Assembly: GCF_000017185.1 (NCBI RefSeq)
Contig: NC_009635.1
Coordinates: 1-64,000 of the forward strand
Length of the DNA stretch: 64,000 nucleotides
Origin: Methanococcus aeolicus Nankai-3
GTDB taxonomy: Archaea; AGJL01; Methanococci; Methanococcales; Methanococcaceae
Direction of reading: 5' to 3'
Both the position numbers and the translations under genes were made by a program. Below the pieces are notes generated by a model that did no database searches, had not been told where the DNA came from, and was given only the letters and a program-made list of their open reading frames with translations. Shown here in pieces: positions 9,171 through 18,342 of this stretch. The number at the start of each line of letters is the position of its first letter. The first letter of the stretch is position 1.

Positions 9171-10343
9171 ATGAAAATAGCCATGATAACTTGGGAATAC
9201 CCTCCAATAATGGTTGGAGGATTGTCGGTTCATTGTAGAGGTCTTGCTGAAGCACTTGTTAGGGCAGGGCATGAGGTAGATATAATAACTGCGGCATATG
9301 ATTTACCCGAATATGAAAATATGAATGGCGTAAATATTTACCGTGTAAATCCTATTAAACATTCTAATTTCTTAGATTGGTCATTATTCTCGGCAAATTT
9401 AATGATAAAAAAACTTGGAATGTTGGGAGCTCCTAACTACGATATAATCCACTGCCATGATTGGATGACCTATTTTGTAGGAACTGGTGTAAAACATCTA
9501 TTAAATAAACCATATGTTCAATCCATTCATAGCACAGAATATGGGCGATGCGGGGGTATCCATTCCGAGGATTCAAATGCAATAAATGAAATAGAGTGGT
9601 TAAGCACATATGAGTCAAATGCCGTAATAACAGTTAGCAATTCTATGAAACGGGAATTATGTTCTATGTTTAATGTCCCCCATGATAAAGTAAATGTAAT
9701 ATATAATGGAATAGACCCCGAAGAATTTGATATACCAATGGGAGAACATGAAAAAAACGAATTTAGAAAGAGTTTTGGCGTTCAACCTCATGAAAAAATG
9801 GTATTATTTGTGGGGAGATTGGTATATCAAAAAGGAGTAGAATATTTAATCAGGGCATTTCCAAAAATATTGGAGCAACATCCTGATTCAAAACTTGTCA
9901 TAGCTGGTGCAGGTGATATGAGAGGTTATTTAGAAGAATTGGCGTGGAATATGGGGTATGGAGATAAAGTAGTATTTTTAGGGTTTATTGATGGTATGAC
10001 ATTGAAACTACTATACAAATCTACCGATGTGGCAGTCATACCTTCGATTTATGAGCCATTTGGAATTGTGGCACTTGAAGCTATGGCAGGGGGAGCTCCT
10101 GTTGTGGTAAGTGATGTAGGGGGGCTAAGTGAAATTATTCAACATGAATATAATGGTGTTAGAGTATATATTAAAAATCCAGATTCCATTGCATGGGGCG
10201 TAAATAGAATTTTATCTGATGAAGGATTTAGAAACTGGATTGTAAATAATGCTAAACATGATGTATATACAAAATATAGCTGGGACGCCATAGCTCAAAA
10301 TACTATAAATGTATATAATGAATCCATTTTAAAACATAAATAA
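9171..10343 (+). CDS. GT4-family glycosyltransferase of the glycogen cluster
   Basis: A 390-residue GT-B glycosyltransferase. MITWEYPPIMVGGLSVHCRGLAEAL is the typical N-terminus of archaeal GT4 enzymes located near glycogen genes; the C-terminal donor motif is YEPFGIVALEAMAGGAP (E-x7-E) at about residues 286-302. The GAP tripeptide is encoded by a GGAGCTCC site. It is probably involved in glucan synthesis or glucoside transfer beside the GT5 enzyme, a gene pairing I recall from M. jannaschii. The start has GGGGAGATT just upstream. Exact acceptor and donor are unknown. Confidence 0.85.
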   Translation: MKIAMITWEYPPIMVGGLSVHCRGLAEALVRAGHEVDIITAAYDLPEYENMNGVNIYRVNPIKHSNFLDWSLFSANLMIKKLGMLGAPNYDIIHCHDWMTYFVGTGVKHLLNKPYVQSIHSTEYGRCGGIHSEDSNAINEIEWLSTYESNAVITVSNSMKRELCSMFNVPHDKVNVIYNGIDPEEFDIPMGEHEKNEFRKSFGVQPHEKMVLFVGRLVYQKGVEYLIRAFPKILEQHPDSKLVIAGAGDMRGYLEELAWNMGYGDKVVFLGFIDGMTLKLLYKSTDVAVIPSIYEPFGIVALEAMAGGAPVVVSDVGGLSEIIQHEYNGVRVYIKNPDSIAWGVNRILSDEGFRNWIVNNAKHDVYTKYSWDAIAQNTINVYNESILKHK

Positions 10344-10382
10344 TATTACAACTAAATGAATATTTTATCTAGGTGGTGGCAT

Positions 10383-10601
10383 ATGGATAATATAGTGAAT
10401 AAAATAGGAGAAATAGCCGGGGAAATATATCATATATTAAAAGAAGGCGAAAAAAATATGAGTGGATTAAAAAAACCACTTAAAGAAAAAGGATATACTG
10501 ATAGCCTTATTACAATGGCAATAGGATGGCTTGCAAGAGAAAATAAAATTGACATATATAAACAGGAAAGACAAACCATTGTAAAATTAATAGAAAAATA
10601 A
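10383..10601 (+). CDS. Small winged-helix protein (DUF2582-like)
   Basis: A 72-residue protein. An upstream ATG at 10356 is possible, but AGGTGGTGG at 10371-10379 places the start at ATG 10383. The sequence has helix-turn-helix character (EIYHILKEGEKNMSGLKKPL, then SLITMAIGWLARENKI and a strand ending in VKLIEK), like the small winged-helix DUF2582 family. It follows the GT4 gene by 39 bp and is likely in the same transcript. It might regulate the cluster, but direct DNA binding is not shown by the sequence. Confidence 0.65.
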   Translation: MDNIVNKIGEIAGEIYHILKEGEKNMSGLKKPLKEKGYTDSLITMAIGWLARENKIDIYKQERQTIVKLIEK

Positions 10602-10689
10602 GCAATAATTTGTTATTCTTGATTATAATTAAAATTACTGCCAATTGAGGAATTGTCGTAATAATGTATAACATAAAAAGATAATCCAT

Positions 10690-10730
10690 AGTTATTTATG
10701 GTAAATCTTTGGTCTTTTTCAGGCGATATA
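10690..10730 (+). repeat. Family A end fragment
   Basis: AAATCTTTGGTCTTTTTCAGGCGA at about 10702-10725 matches the left end of copy A4 (24187) and, in part, the end of A7 (58384). No clear opposite end was found before the glucoamylase start at 10806, so it is a degraded or partial copy in the 204-bp gap between the winged-helix and glucoamylase genes. Confidence 0.4.
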
Positions 10731-10805
10731 CAATATATTATTATATAGTTTATAAAATTTATTGTATCTATATTTATTTTTTTATTTAATGTATGTTGGT
10801 GTAAT

Positions 10806-12689
10806 ATGGTAGGAATTATAGGAAATAGCAAAGTTCTGGCTAAATTGGATGATATGGGCTCAATTGAATATGCCTTCTTTCCCCATTTAGGTTTTGAAAA
10901 ACATATATTTGATTCTGCATTTGCTATTTTATATGATGGCGAATTAAAATGGCATTGGGATTACTCGTGGGATATTGACCAACGGTATTTAGATGATACA
11001 AATATTTTAAAAACTACCTATTCCAATAAACATTTTTTTGTGAGCTCTGAAGATTTCGTTTCAATAGCACATAATTTATTAGTTAAAAATATAACCATAC
11101 ACAACAATTCAAACCAAAAAAAGAAATTAAAATTATTTTTCTATGAAAATATTAGGATGGGAGAAAATCCACAAAAAAACACTGTAAAATTTTTAAAAAC
11201 AAATAACTGTTTAATAAAATCCGATAAAAAATATATGTTCGGTATTGGGGGCGGTAAAAAGATATCTTCATACCAGTGTGGTGTTAGGGCATCAGAAAGT
11301 AGTGCATATAAAGATATTGAAAACGGACTTTTAAAGGAACAAATTACTGCTACTGGGGATATTACAGACAGTGCTTTGTGCTGGGATATTGAACTAGGAC
11401 CCAATCAAAAAAGCAATATTCCGATATATATTATAATGGAAGAATATGATGATTATCATAGTAATATGATTGATGTTGTGAATAATCTAAACCAGATTTC
11501 AAATAATATCGACAATATATATAAATTAACATATAATTACTGGATAGATGCAGTTAAAAGTTTTTCAAATTTAAATATATCAAATAATTTAAATATCAAT
11601 AAAAAACAGTGGAAAAATTATGTGGATATATGTAAAAGAGTTATTTTAACAATATTGTTATTAAAAAATTACGATGGTGGAATAATAGCTTCACCCTCAA
11701 TTTATCCCGATTATAGGTATGTATGGAATAGGGATGCAAGTTATGTATCAATTGCTATGGATTTATATGGTATACCCAGAGTATCTGAAAAATTTTTTGA
11801 ATGGTGCAAAAAAGCTCAAAACGAAGATGGCTCTTGGGTTCAAAATTATTTCATAGATGGAAAACCCCGTTTAACAGCAATGCAAAATGACCAAGTAGGC
11901 ACTACAATATATGCCCTCCTTATACACTATAAAATTACAAAAGATAAATCATATTTGAAAAGATATTGGAACATGGTCAAAAAAGCGGGGGATTATATGA
12001 CCAATGTTATAGTTTCGTCTTCTTCTTGCTATGATTTGTGGGAAGAAACCGTAGGTATATTTTCATATACTCTCGGAGCCCTATATGGCGGTTTAAAATC
12101 TGCTATAAAAATAGCCGAAATTTTAAATACAAATGATTTCGAAAGCATCGAAAAATGGGATAATGCCGTGAAATTAATTGAAGATAATATGTATAAGTTT
12201 TATTCGGAGAAGGAAAACAGATTTTTAAAATCTATAAATCCGATAGATAAAACAATTGATGCCAGTATTTTGGGGCTGAGTTTTCCATATAATTTAATTC
12301 CCGCAGATGACCCACGAATGATTAGCACAGCTGAACAAATTGAGTCAGCATTTAATTACAAAGTTGGAGGTATTGGGCGGTATCCAGAAGATGTTTATTT
12401 TGGGGGCAATCCTTGGATAATTACTACAATATGGTTGTATTTATATTATGTTCAATTAATTGAAGTATTATCTTCTAAAAATGCACCATCGGAAGTAATT
12501 GAAAAATATAAAAATAAATGCGATAAACTGTTAAAATGGTCATTGAAATATCAATTTAATGGATTATTCCCAGAGCAAATTCATAAAGATATGGGAGCTC
12601 CCATATCAGCAATTCCTTTGGGCTGGTCTCATGCCATGGTATTAATAGCATTACATAATGATGCTATTTCAAAATTACAAATCGAATAA
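10806..12689 (+). CDS. Glucoamylase-like glycoside hydrolase, GH15
   Basis: A 627-residue protein with an N-terminal beta-sandwich domain (about 1-260) and an (alpha/alpha)6 barrel. Family marks are RYVWNRDASY (about residue 302), the catalytic-acid segment LWEETVG (about 411-417), the second glutamate in GLFPEQIH (about 585) and GWSHAM near the end. It releases glucose from alpha-glucans; no signal peptide is visible, so it likely acts on cytoplasmic glycogen. GTTGGTGTAAT precedes the ATG. A 20-bp perfect palindrome centred on GGAGCTCC lies at 12588-12607 within the gene. The GH57 gene follows 77 bp later. Confidence 0.9.
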   Translation: MVGIIGNSKVLAKLDDMGSIEYAFFPHLGFEKHIFDSAFAILYDGELKWHWDYSWDIDQRYLDDTNILKTTYSNKHFFVSSEDFVSIAHNLLVKNITIHNNSNQKKKLKLFFYENIRMGENPQKNTVKFLKTNNCLIKSDKKYMFGIGGGKKISSYQCGVRASESSAYKDIENGLLKEQITATGDITDSALCWDIELGPNQKSNIPIYIIMEEYDDYHSNMIDVVNNLNQISNNIDNIYKLTYNYWIDAVKSFSNLNISNNLNINKKQWKNYVDICKRVILTILLLKNYDGGIIASPSIYPDYRYVWNRDASYVSIAMDLYGIPRVSEKFFEWCKKAQNEDGSWVQNYFIDGKPRLTAMQNDQVGTTIYALLIHYKITKDKSYLKRYWNMVKKAGDYMTNVIVSSSSCYDLWEETVGIFSYTLGALYGGLKSAIKIAEILNTNDFESIEKWDNAVKLIEDNMYKFYSEKENRFLKSINPIDKTIDASILGLSFPYNLIPADDPRMISTAEQIESAFNYKVGGIGRYPEDVYFGGNPWIITTIWLYLYYVQLIEVLSSKNAPSEVIEKYKNKCDKLLKWSLKYQFNGLFPEQIHKDMGAPISAIPLGWSHAMVLIALHNDAISKLQIE

Positions 12690-12766
12690 GCAATATAAAA
12701 GCCAATATAAAATATAAAATATAAAATATAAAATAATAAATATAAAATATAATAGCGGGGGATATT
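12690..12766 (+). repeat. AAAATAT tandem low-complexity leader
   Basis: The gap before the GH57 gene consists of imperfect tandem copies of ATAAAAT (about 12712-12751), then a GGGG ribosome site (12756-12759). It could act as a weak promoter or an unstructured leader; I see nothing else. Confidence 0.5.
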
Positions 12767-14509
12767 ATGCTAATTTCATTTAATTTTGAGGTCCATCAAC
12801 CTCATAGATTGAATAAATATATTAAAAATGGGATTAATATTGACAAAATTAAAAATACTAACAATAACAACCATAATTTATGGGATAGATATATTGATGT
12901 GCCATTAAATAAAGAAGTATTTAATAAAGTTGCAAATAAATGCTATATTCCTACAAATCGAATTATGCTTGATTTAATAGATAAACATGATATTAAAATA
13001 GCATACAGCATAACGGGGGTATTTTTAGAACAGGCAATGGAATTTAATGATGAGGTGCTGGACTTATTTAAAGACCTTGTGAAAACTGGCAATGTTGAAT
13101 TAATTGGGGAAACATACCACCATTCATTATCGTCTTTGTTTGAAACTCATGATGAATTTAAAGAAGACATATTAAGACATAAAAAGCTTATAAAGGACTT
13201 ATTTAATTATAAAACAGAGGTATTTAGAAATACTGAATTAATATATCATAATAGCATAGCTAAAACTGTAAAGGACATAGGAGGATTTAAAGGTATATTT
13301 ACAGAGGGCGCAGATAGATTGCTTGATTGGAGGTCTCCAAATTATGTATATGATTCACTTTGTGGTTTAAATGTTCTTTTAAGGAATTATCAATTAAGTG
13401 ATGATGTTGGTTTTAGATTTTCGTGTTGTGGTTGGGAAGATTATCCATTATACGCCGATAAATATGCAAAATGGCTTGCAAATACTCCTGGAGACTGTAT
13501 AAATATTTATGTGGATTATGAAACATTTGGAGAACATCAATGGAAAGAAACAGGGATTTTTGAATTTTTGAAGGAGCTCCCCAATGAAATTGAAAAATAC
13601 TCCCATCTTGAATATGCAAAACCTACTGAAATATTGGATAAATGTAGGCCAAAGGGGGAAATTGATGTATTTGAGTTTTCTGCATTATCTTGGGCAGATA
13701 CTGAACGAGATATTAGTGCATGGCTTGGCAACAGATTACAAAAGACATCATTTGATAAATTAAAATCCATTAGAGAACCTCTGGGAAGATATATTCAAAC
13801 CAATAATAAAAATAGTAAAAATAATAACTCCAATACAACAGATACGGCAACACTCGATAACGATTTATATGACGAAATTATGGAATATAGAATTTATAAA
13901 AATCTTCAAACAAGTGATAACTTTTATTATCAATGTACAAAAGGATTCAATGATATGGATGTCCATGCTTATTTCAGTCATTTCGAAACTCCTTATGATG
14001 CATTTGTGGCTTATATGGATATAGTATATGATTTTAAAACTCACCTAACAATTTCTCAGATTTTGGAAATATATAAAGAAAAATTAAATCGATTAAATAA
14101 TGAGCTAAATGAATTAAAAGAATTAAATAAAAAAGAAAACGAAGATACCTCAGAATTAAATAATATCATAAATGATTTAAAAGATAAGATTAAAAACATG
14201 GAGCTCCAATTAAACTTAAAAGATGAAAATATTCAAAAGTTAAAAGAGGAAGGTGTAAATTTAGTCAATAAATTAAAACAATACGAAAAAGAAATAATCT
14301 CAAAAACTGAGAATGTAAAAAAAGAAATAATGAATTTAAAAAAAGAGCACGAGCAAGAAATTAAAAAAAAAGAAAATAAACTAGGAAATAACTCATATAA
14401 TATAAGAAATAATGATATACAAAAAGATAACAATAAAAATAATAAAAATAATAAAAATAATAGCAATAATAAGAATAATAAGAATAGTGATTTTATTATA
14501 GGCTCTTAA
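12767..14509 (+). CDS. GH57 alpha-amylase/4-alpha-glucanotransferase-type enzyme with coiled-coil tail
   Basis: A 580-residue protein. GH57 motifs are in order: FNFEVHQPHR near the N-terminus, GETYHHS (about residue 110), NTEL with the nucleophile Glu near 158, and DYETFGEHQW with the acid Asp near 250. It hydrolyses or transfers alpha-glucan in the cytoplasm. Residues about 435-545 are a Leu/Glu/Lys coiled coil, and the last 35 are Asn/Lys-rich low complexity encoded by AATAAAAATAAT repeats. I recall the M. jannaschii homologue as about 110 residues shorter, so the tail may be lineage specific. EngB begins 11 bp downstream. Confidence 0.9.
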   Translation: MLISFNFEVHQPHRLNKYIKNGINIDKIKNTNNNNHNLWDRYIDVPLNKEVFNKVANKCYIPTNRIMLDLIDKHDIKIAYSITGVFLEQAMEFNDEVLDLFKDLVKTGNVELIGETYHHSLSSLFETHDEFKEDILRHKKLIKDLFNYKTEVFRNTELIYHNSIAKTVKDIGGFKGIFTEGADRLLDWRSPNYVYDSLCGLNVLLRNYQLSDDVGFRFSCCGWEDYPLYADKYAKWLANTPGDCINIYVDYETFGEHQWKETGIFEFLKELPNEIEKYSHLEYAKPTEILDKCRPKGEIDVFEFSALSWADTERDISAWLGNRLQKTSFDKLKSIREPLGRYIQTNNKNSKNNNSNTTDTATLDNDLYDEIMEYRIYKNLQTSDNFYYQCTKGFNDMDVHAYFSHFETPYDAFVAYMDIVYDFKTHLTISQILEIYKEKLNRLNNELNELKELNKKENEDTSELNNIINDLKDKIKNMELQLNLKDENIQKLKEEGVNLVNKLKQYEKEIISKTENVKKEIMNLKKEHEQEIKKKENKLGNNSYNIRNNDIQKDNNKNNKNNKNNSNNKNNKNSDFIIGS

Positions 14510-14520
14510 TCGGGGAAATT

Positions 14521-15204
14521 ATGAACGAAGAAACAAATAATGAATTTAAAAAAAACCTTGAAAAATTTAAAAAAATGGCAAAACGAGGAAAAGAAACTAA
14601 GATGGACAAAAAACCACAAATAATTGTGGTTGGTCGTTCCAATGTTGGAAAATCTACGCTAGTAAGACTTATCACAAAAAAAGATGTGAGAGTTGGAAAA
14701 AAACCAGGAGTTACTTTAAAAATAAATAAATATGATGTTGGAAACTTTATTCTTGTGGATTTGCCTGGTTTTGGATTTATGACTGGACTTGAAGAAAAAG
14801 TTCAAAATAAAATAAAAAAAGAAATTGTTCAATATATTGAAGATAATAAAGACCAAATTGTGGGCTCCATAATATTAATTGACGTCAAAGCATTTCCGGG
14901 CATTGTAGAAAGATGGGATAGTAAAGACGAAATACCGATTGATATAGAAATGTTTGAGTTTTTGGAAGAATTGGAGTTAAATCCATCAATATTTATAAAT
15001 AAAATGGACAAAATAAAAAAGAACGACCAAGACAAAACACTTGATAAAATTGTAGCAATATTTGGTTGTCCTGCTCCGTGGAGACAGTGGATTAATGATA
15101 TAATCACAATAGGAATTTTGAAAGAAGGAATCGGACTAAATGAAGTAATGGTCAAAATAAATAAAAATGTCAATGAATACAATCGGGTAAAAAATAAAAA
15201 ATAA
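14521..15204 (+). CDS. engB: EngB-type GTP-binding protein
   Basis: A 227-residue TrmE-Era-EngA-EngB superfamily GTPase. The P-loop GRSNVGKS is at residues 38-45, the G3 motif DLPGFGF at about 79-85, and G4 NKMDK near 160. Bacterial EngB works in large-subunit ribosome assembly; the archaeal role is inferred. The start follows GGGGAAATT and lies 11 bp from the GH57 stop, implying co-transcription. Codon use and composition match the neighbours. Confidence 0.88.
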   Translation: MNEETNNEFKKNLEKFKKMAKRGKETKMDKKPQIIVVGRSNVGKSTLVRLITKKDVRVGKKPGVTLKINKYDVGNFILVDLPGFGFMTGLEEKVQNKIKKEIVQYIEDNKDQIVGSIILIDVKAFPGIVERWDSKDEIPIDIEMFEFLEELELNPSIFINKMDKIKKNDQDKTLDKIVAIFGCPAPWRQWINDIITIGILKEGIGLNEVMVKINKNVNEYNRVKNKK

Positions 15205-15430
15205 AAAAATAAAATAAAATTTTCGAGTATGTCGATAGGAGCTCCATAAAAAACTTTATATATTATATTACATTATATGGGATAAGCAACTTATAATATT
15301 TCATATTATAATTTTAAGAAATAACATTTTATATTTTTTGGAAATGTCTGTCGACTATTGCTATAATTATTGGATATGTTTTAAAAATATATTTGGGACA
15401 TATAGTAATAGCGAATATTTTAATATTTAG

Positions 15431-15557
15431 CCATAGTCAATCTTCGGACTGTTTCACTCATAAGAGTAAAAATAAAACTGTATTATGTGTGTAGTATCCC
15501 ACATTAAATTAATTGTTTAGAACAGTAAAAAGAGACAGTTTTGAAGATTAACTATAA
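15431..15557. repeat. Family A inverted-repeat element, copy A2, in L10e leader
   Basis: The left end CATAGTCAATCTTCGGACTG (15432-15451) pairs with the right end CAGTTTTGAAGATTAACTATA (15537-15557). The right end is 29 bp from the L10e start codon, so the element forms the immediate leader. The preceding part of the gap (15205-15430) has one GGAGCTCC and a TATA-like CTTTATATATT near 15253. Confidence 0.7.
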
Positions 15558-15585
15558 AACACGATTTACTAAGAGAGGAGAAATT

Positions 15586-16107
15586 ATGGCACTAAGACCA
15601 AGTAAATGTTATAGAGAAATTAATAAACCAGCATACACAAGAAAAAAATATATTAGGGCTGTTCCACAACCAAAAGTTGTTCATTATGTTAATGGAAACA
15701 AAGGTGGAGATTTCCCTGTGGAAGTTCATTTAGTTGTTAAAGATGATATTCAAATAAGACATAATGCATTGGAATCAGCAAGGATTGTAGGAAATAAATA
15801 CACTCAAAATAAATGCGGTAGATTGGGATACAAATTCCAAATAAGAGTATATCCTCACCAAGTATTGAGGGAAAATAAAATGGCATCAGGAGCTGGTGCA
15901 GATAGGATTTCCGATGGAATGAGATTATCATTCGGAAAAGCTGTTGGAACAGCTGCAAGAGTTAGAAAAGGGCAAAAAATTATTACAATTTCAACAACTC
16001 CTGAAAATGTAATACACGCAAAAGAAGCTTTAAGAAGATGCAACATGAAAATGCCTGTAAAATGTAAAATAGTAATTGGAAAGGGAGCAGAATTAGTAAA
16101 AAATTAA
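15586..16107 (+). CDS. rpl10e: 50S ribosomal protein L10e (L16 family)
   Basis: A 173-residue protein beginning MALRPSKCYREINKPAYTRK, the standard archaeal L10e N-terminus; the reading frame is open further upstream to TTG 15541, but that lies in a repeat element and GAGAGGAG at 15573-15580 fixes ATG 15586. It is the archaeal/eukaryotic counterpart of bacterial L16, near the A-site and CCA-end of tRNA in the large subunit. Conserved SGAGADRISDGMR near residue 100 is visible. A monocistronic unit is likely, with a T-rich terminator after it. Confidence 0.96.
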   Translation: MALRPSKCYREINKPAYTRKKYIRAVPQPKVVHYVNGNKGGDFPVEVHLVVKDDIQIRHNALESARIVGNKYTQNKCGRLGYKFQIRVYPHQVLRENKMASGAGADRISDGMRLSFGKAVGTAARVRKGQKIITISTTPENVIHAKEALRRCNMKMPVKCKIVIGKGAELVKN

Positions 16108-16180
16108 ATTAATTTCTTTTTTTATTTTTATTATATTTTATTTTTGTTATATTTTTTTTTAAAAATAATATTTAATGGTA
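16108..16180 (+). terminator. T-rich transcription terminator after L10e
   Basis: Runs of T (TTTCTTTTTTTATTTTTATT and a later run of nine or more T) follow the L10e stop directly. Archaeal intrinsic and FttA-assisted termination uses such U-rich tracts. The next gene is convergent, so terminators in both directions are expected here. Confidence 0.6.
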
Positions 16181-16196
16181 TATTATATTAATTATA

Positions 16197-17474
16197 TTAT
16201 TTTATATCTGGTATTTCTGCCCTAATGTATTCTTCTTTATTTCCTTTTCTTAAACTTATGGTGGCATCTATTCCCATTTTTGCCGTTAATTTATTTTTAT
16301 GGTCTCCTGATGGGTCTAATGAAGAACCTTTTGTATCACTTATAATTACCACATCTTTATCGGCCTGAACTCGTGTAGCTATGGCAAATTCTACATCACT
16401 GGGGTTGTGTATGTTTATGTCATCATCAACAATCACAACATGTTTTAAACTTGGATGTGATGCAAGTGCCGCAAGTATGGCATTTTTACCATCTCCTTCG
16501 GTTTTCTTTTCGATAGATACAACGGCATGAAGCCAACAACATCCTCCTTCTGTTAGTGAAACCTGTTTAACTGATGGAACTGTGTTTCTAATTCCTTTAT
16601 ACATTCGTGGCTCTTGTGGCAATCCCATTAAAATTTTATGTTCTATTCCCCCTGGGAGAAGGGCATGGAATATTGGTTCTTTTTTTCTTTTTAAAGCTGT
16701 TATTTCTATTACTGGTTGCTGTCTAATTGTATCGTATGTTCCAGTAATATCTACGAAAGGTCCTTCTTCTTCCATTTTATTTGTTATTTTTCCTTCGATA
16801 ATAAATTCCCCTGCTGGAACTTCCAAATCAACAGTATCACATTTTATCAATTTTAAGGGAGCTCCCATTAGTGCAGAGGCATATTTTAATTCATTAAATG
16901 TAACATCTCCCGATGTAGAGGATGCCAACAATAGGGCAGGATGCACTCCTATTACTATTGCTACATCTACCTCTCCATCTTTGATATTTTTGTTGTATAT
17001 GTAGTGTAAATGTCTTTGTTCAACCATTCTAATTATTAATTTGCCATCTTTTACTAAAATTCTGTGAATTGAGGAATTTATGCCATGGTCTTTATCTTTT
17101 ACAATTACTATGCCTGAGGTTAAATAAGCCCCCGCATCTTTTTCATAGTAAGTAGGTATTGGGTATTGACTTATTTTGCTTACTTCATCAGATACATATT
17201 CTTTTTTTAATTCGTTATCAACAATTAATTCCCCATTTTTTTCATTATCTAGGGCATTTATCATATATTCTACTAAGTCGCTTACTTCGATACCTAAACT
17301 TTTTGCTATTATTTCCCTGTTGCATAAATTTCCTATTACTTCATATCCATTTACATCTTTTATATAAGTCGGAGCTCCATCATTTTCAGCCAATATTTTT
17401 GTAATTTCAAATTTTTTGTTGGCTTTTTCTACTACTTTTAAATTATCTATTGAGTTAATTAAATCTCTTATCAT
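16197..17474 (-). CDS. UbiD-family prenyl-FMN decarboxylase
   Basis: A 425-residue UbiD-like decarboxylase. Visible features are SSIHRILVKDG (about 130), HPALLLASS (about 180), MGLPQEPRMYKGIR (about 285) and EGGCCWLHAVVS. In archaea that use the phosphomevalonate-dehydratase route, a UbiD homologue decarboxylates trans-anhydromevalonate 5-phosphate; the presence of HMG-CoA synthase and thiolase 5-6 kb away suits that role, but substrate cannot be read from sequence. It would need prenylated FMN from a UbiX partner not in this window. No strong ribosome site is visible at the ATG. Confidence 0.85.
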   Translation of the reverse strand: MIRDLINSIDNLKVVEKANKKFEITKILAENDGAPTYIKDVNGYEVIGNLCNREIIAKSLGIEVSDLVEYMINALDNEKNGELIVDNELKKEYVSDEVSKISQYPIPTYYEKDAGAYLTSGIVIVKDKDHGINSSIHRILVKDGKLIIRMVEQRHLHYIYNKNIKDGEVDVAIVIGVHPALLLASSTSGDVTFNELKYASALMGAPLKLIKCDTVDLEVPAGEFIIEGKITNKMEEEGPFVDITGTYDTIRQQPVIEITALKRKKEPIFHALLPGGIEHKILMGLPQEPRMYKGIRNTVPSVKQVSLTEGGCCWLHAVVSIEKKTEGDGKNAILAALASHPSLKHVVIVDDDINIHNPSDVEFAIATRVQADKDVVIISDTKGSSLDPSGDHKNKLTAKMGIDATISLRKGNKEEYIRAEIPDIK

Positions 17475-17572
17475 ATTTTATACCTCTATATTTGTTATTA
17501 TTTTATTTACTGCTGTCATATTTTATTTTTTATTAATTTTATTTTTTATTATTTTATCGAGGATTTTACAAA

Positions 17573-18211
17573 TTAAACTCTTTCATTTTTACTAAGTGCA
17601 ATAATTCCATTGGCAATTGATACTGCAACAGGAGTTCCTCCCTTTGCCCCTACTGTGCTTATTGATGGTATATTTGTATTTCTCAATTCTTCTTTTGATT
17701 CACTTGCCTTTACAAATCCAACGGGAGCTCCCACAACTAACTTTGGTTTTATGCCTTCTTCATTAATTAATCTTATAACTTCAAATAGTGCCGTTGGAGC
17801 ATTGCCTATTACCACAACTCCACCATCAATATATTCTTTTGCCATTCTCATTGAAGCTACTGCCCTTGTTATTTGTTCTTCTTTTGCTATTTTATGGGTT
17901 TTTTCATGATTTATAAAATTATGAATATTGTTGTATCTAATCCCTGCTTCAACCATGCTAATATCTACTACAATCGGTTTATTGGAGGCAATTGCCTCAA
18001 TTCCATTTTTTAATGGTTCATTTCTAAAATCCATAAGTTTTGCATATTCTTCATCTGCTGTTGCATGAACAACCCTTTCAATTATTCCCATCTCATTTAC
18101 TGAATATTTATTTATTTTGTCGCCCAATATATTTTTTATCTTTTCTTTTACAATCAATCTTGACTTTTCGGCTATGTCCATTCCGTCTTTTGTAGAGGCT
18201 CCCATAAACAT
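17573..18211 (-). CDS. cbiC: Cobalt-precorrin-8X methylmutase
   Basis: A 212-residue CobH/CbiC protein. The methyl-shifting active-site His lies in RVVHATADEEY near residue 45; KPIVVDISMVEAGI and GNAPTALFEVIRLI are also typical. It converts cobalt-precorrin-8 to cobyrinate in cobamide synthesis. The frame extends to GTG 18220, but that GTG is part of the AGGTGA ribosome site, so ATG 18211 is chosen. cbiG and cbiD occur in the 40-45 kb region, so the pathway is scattered rather than in one operon. Confidence 0.92.
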   Translation of the reverse strand: MFMGASTKDGMDIAEKSRLIVKEKIKNILGDKINKYSVNEMGIIERVVHATADEEYAKLMDFRNEPLKNGIEAIASNKPIVVDISMVEAGIRYNNIHNFINHEKTHKIAKEEQITRAVASMRMAKEYIDGGVVVIGNAPTALFEVIRLINEEGIKPKLVVGAPVGFVKASESKEELRNTNIPSISTVGAKGGTPVAVSIANGIIALSKNERV

Positions 18212-18301
18212 AAATTTCACCTAAATATTTTTTATTTTTACTATTATTTTACTGTTTTATTTTATCGCAATACTTTATTTATTTTTATTTTTATTTTTTT
18301 A

Positions 18302-18342
18302 TTTATAGTCAATCTTCGAACTTCTTCGCGTAATATCTTCAA
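18302..18342 (+). repeat. Family A end fragment
   Basis: TATAGTCAATCTTCGAACTTC at 18304-18324 is a clear family A end, cut off by the stop codon of the DUF63 gene at 18343. No opposite end is apparent. The preceding 80 bp are T-rich. Confidence 0.5.

Noticed and set aside
15541-15585. Upstream TTG start for L10e
   Set aside because: The 15 extra codons lie in a repeat-element end, while a strong ribosome site and the canonical N-terminus point to ATG 15586.
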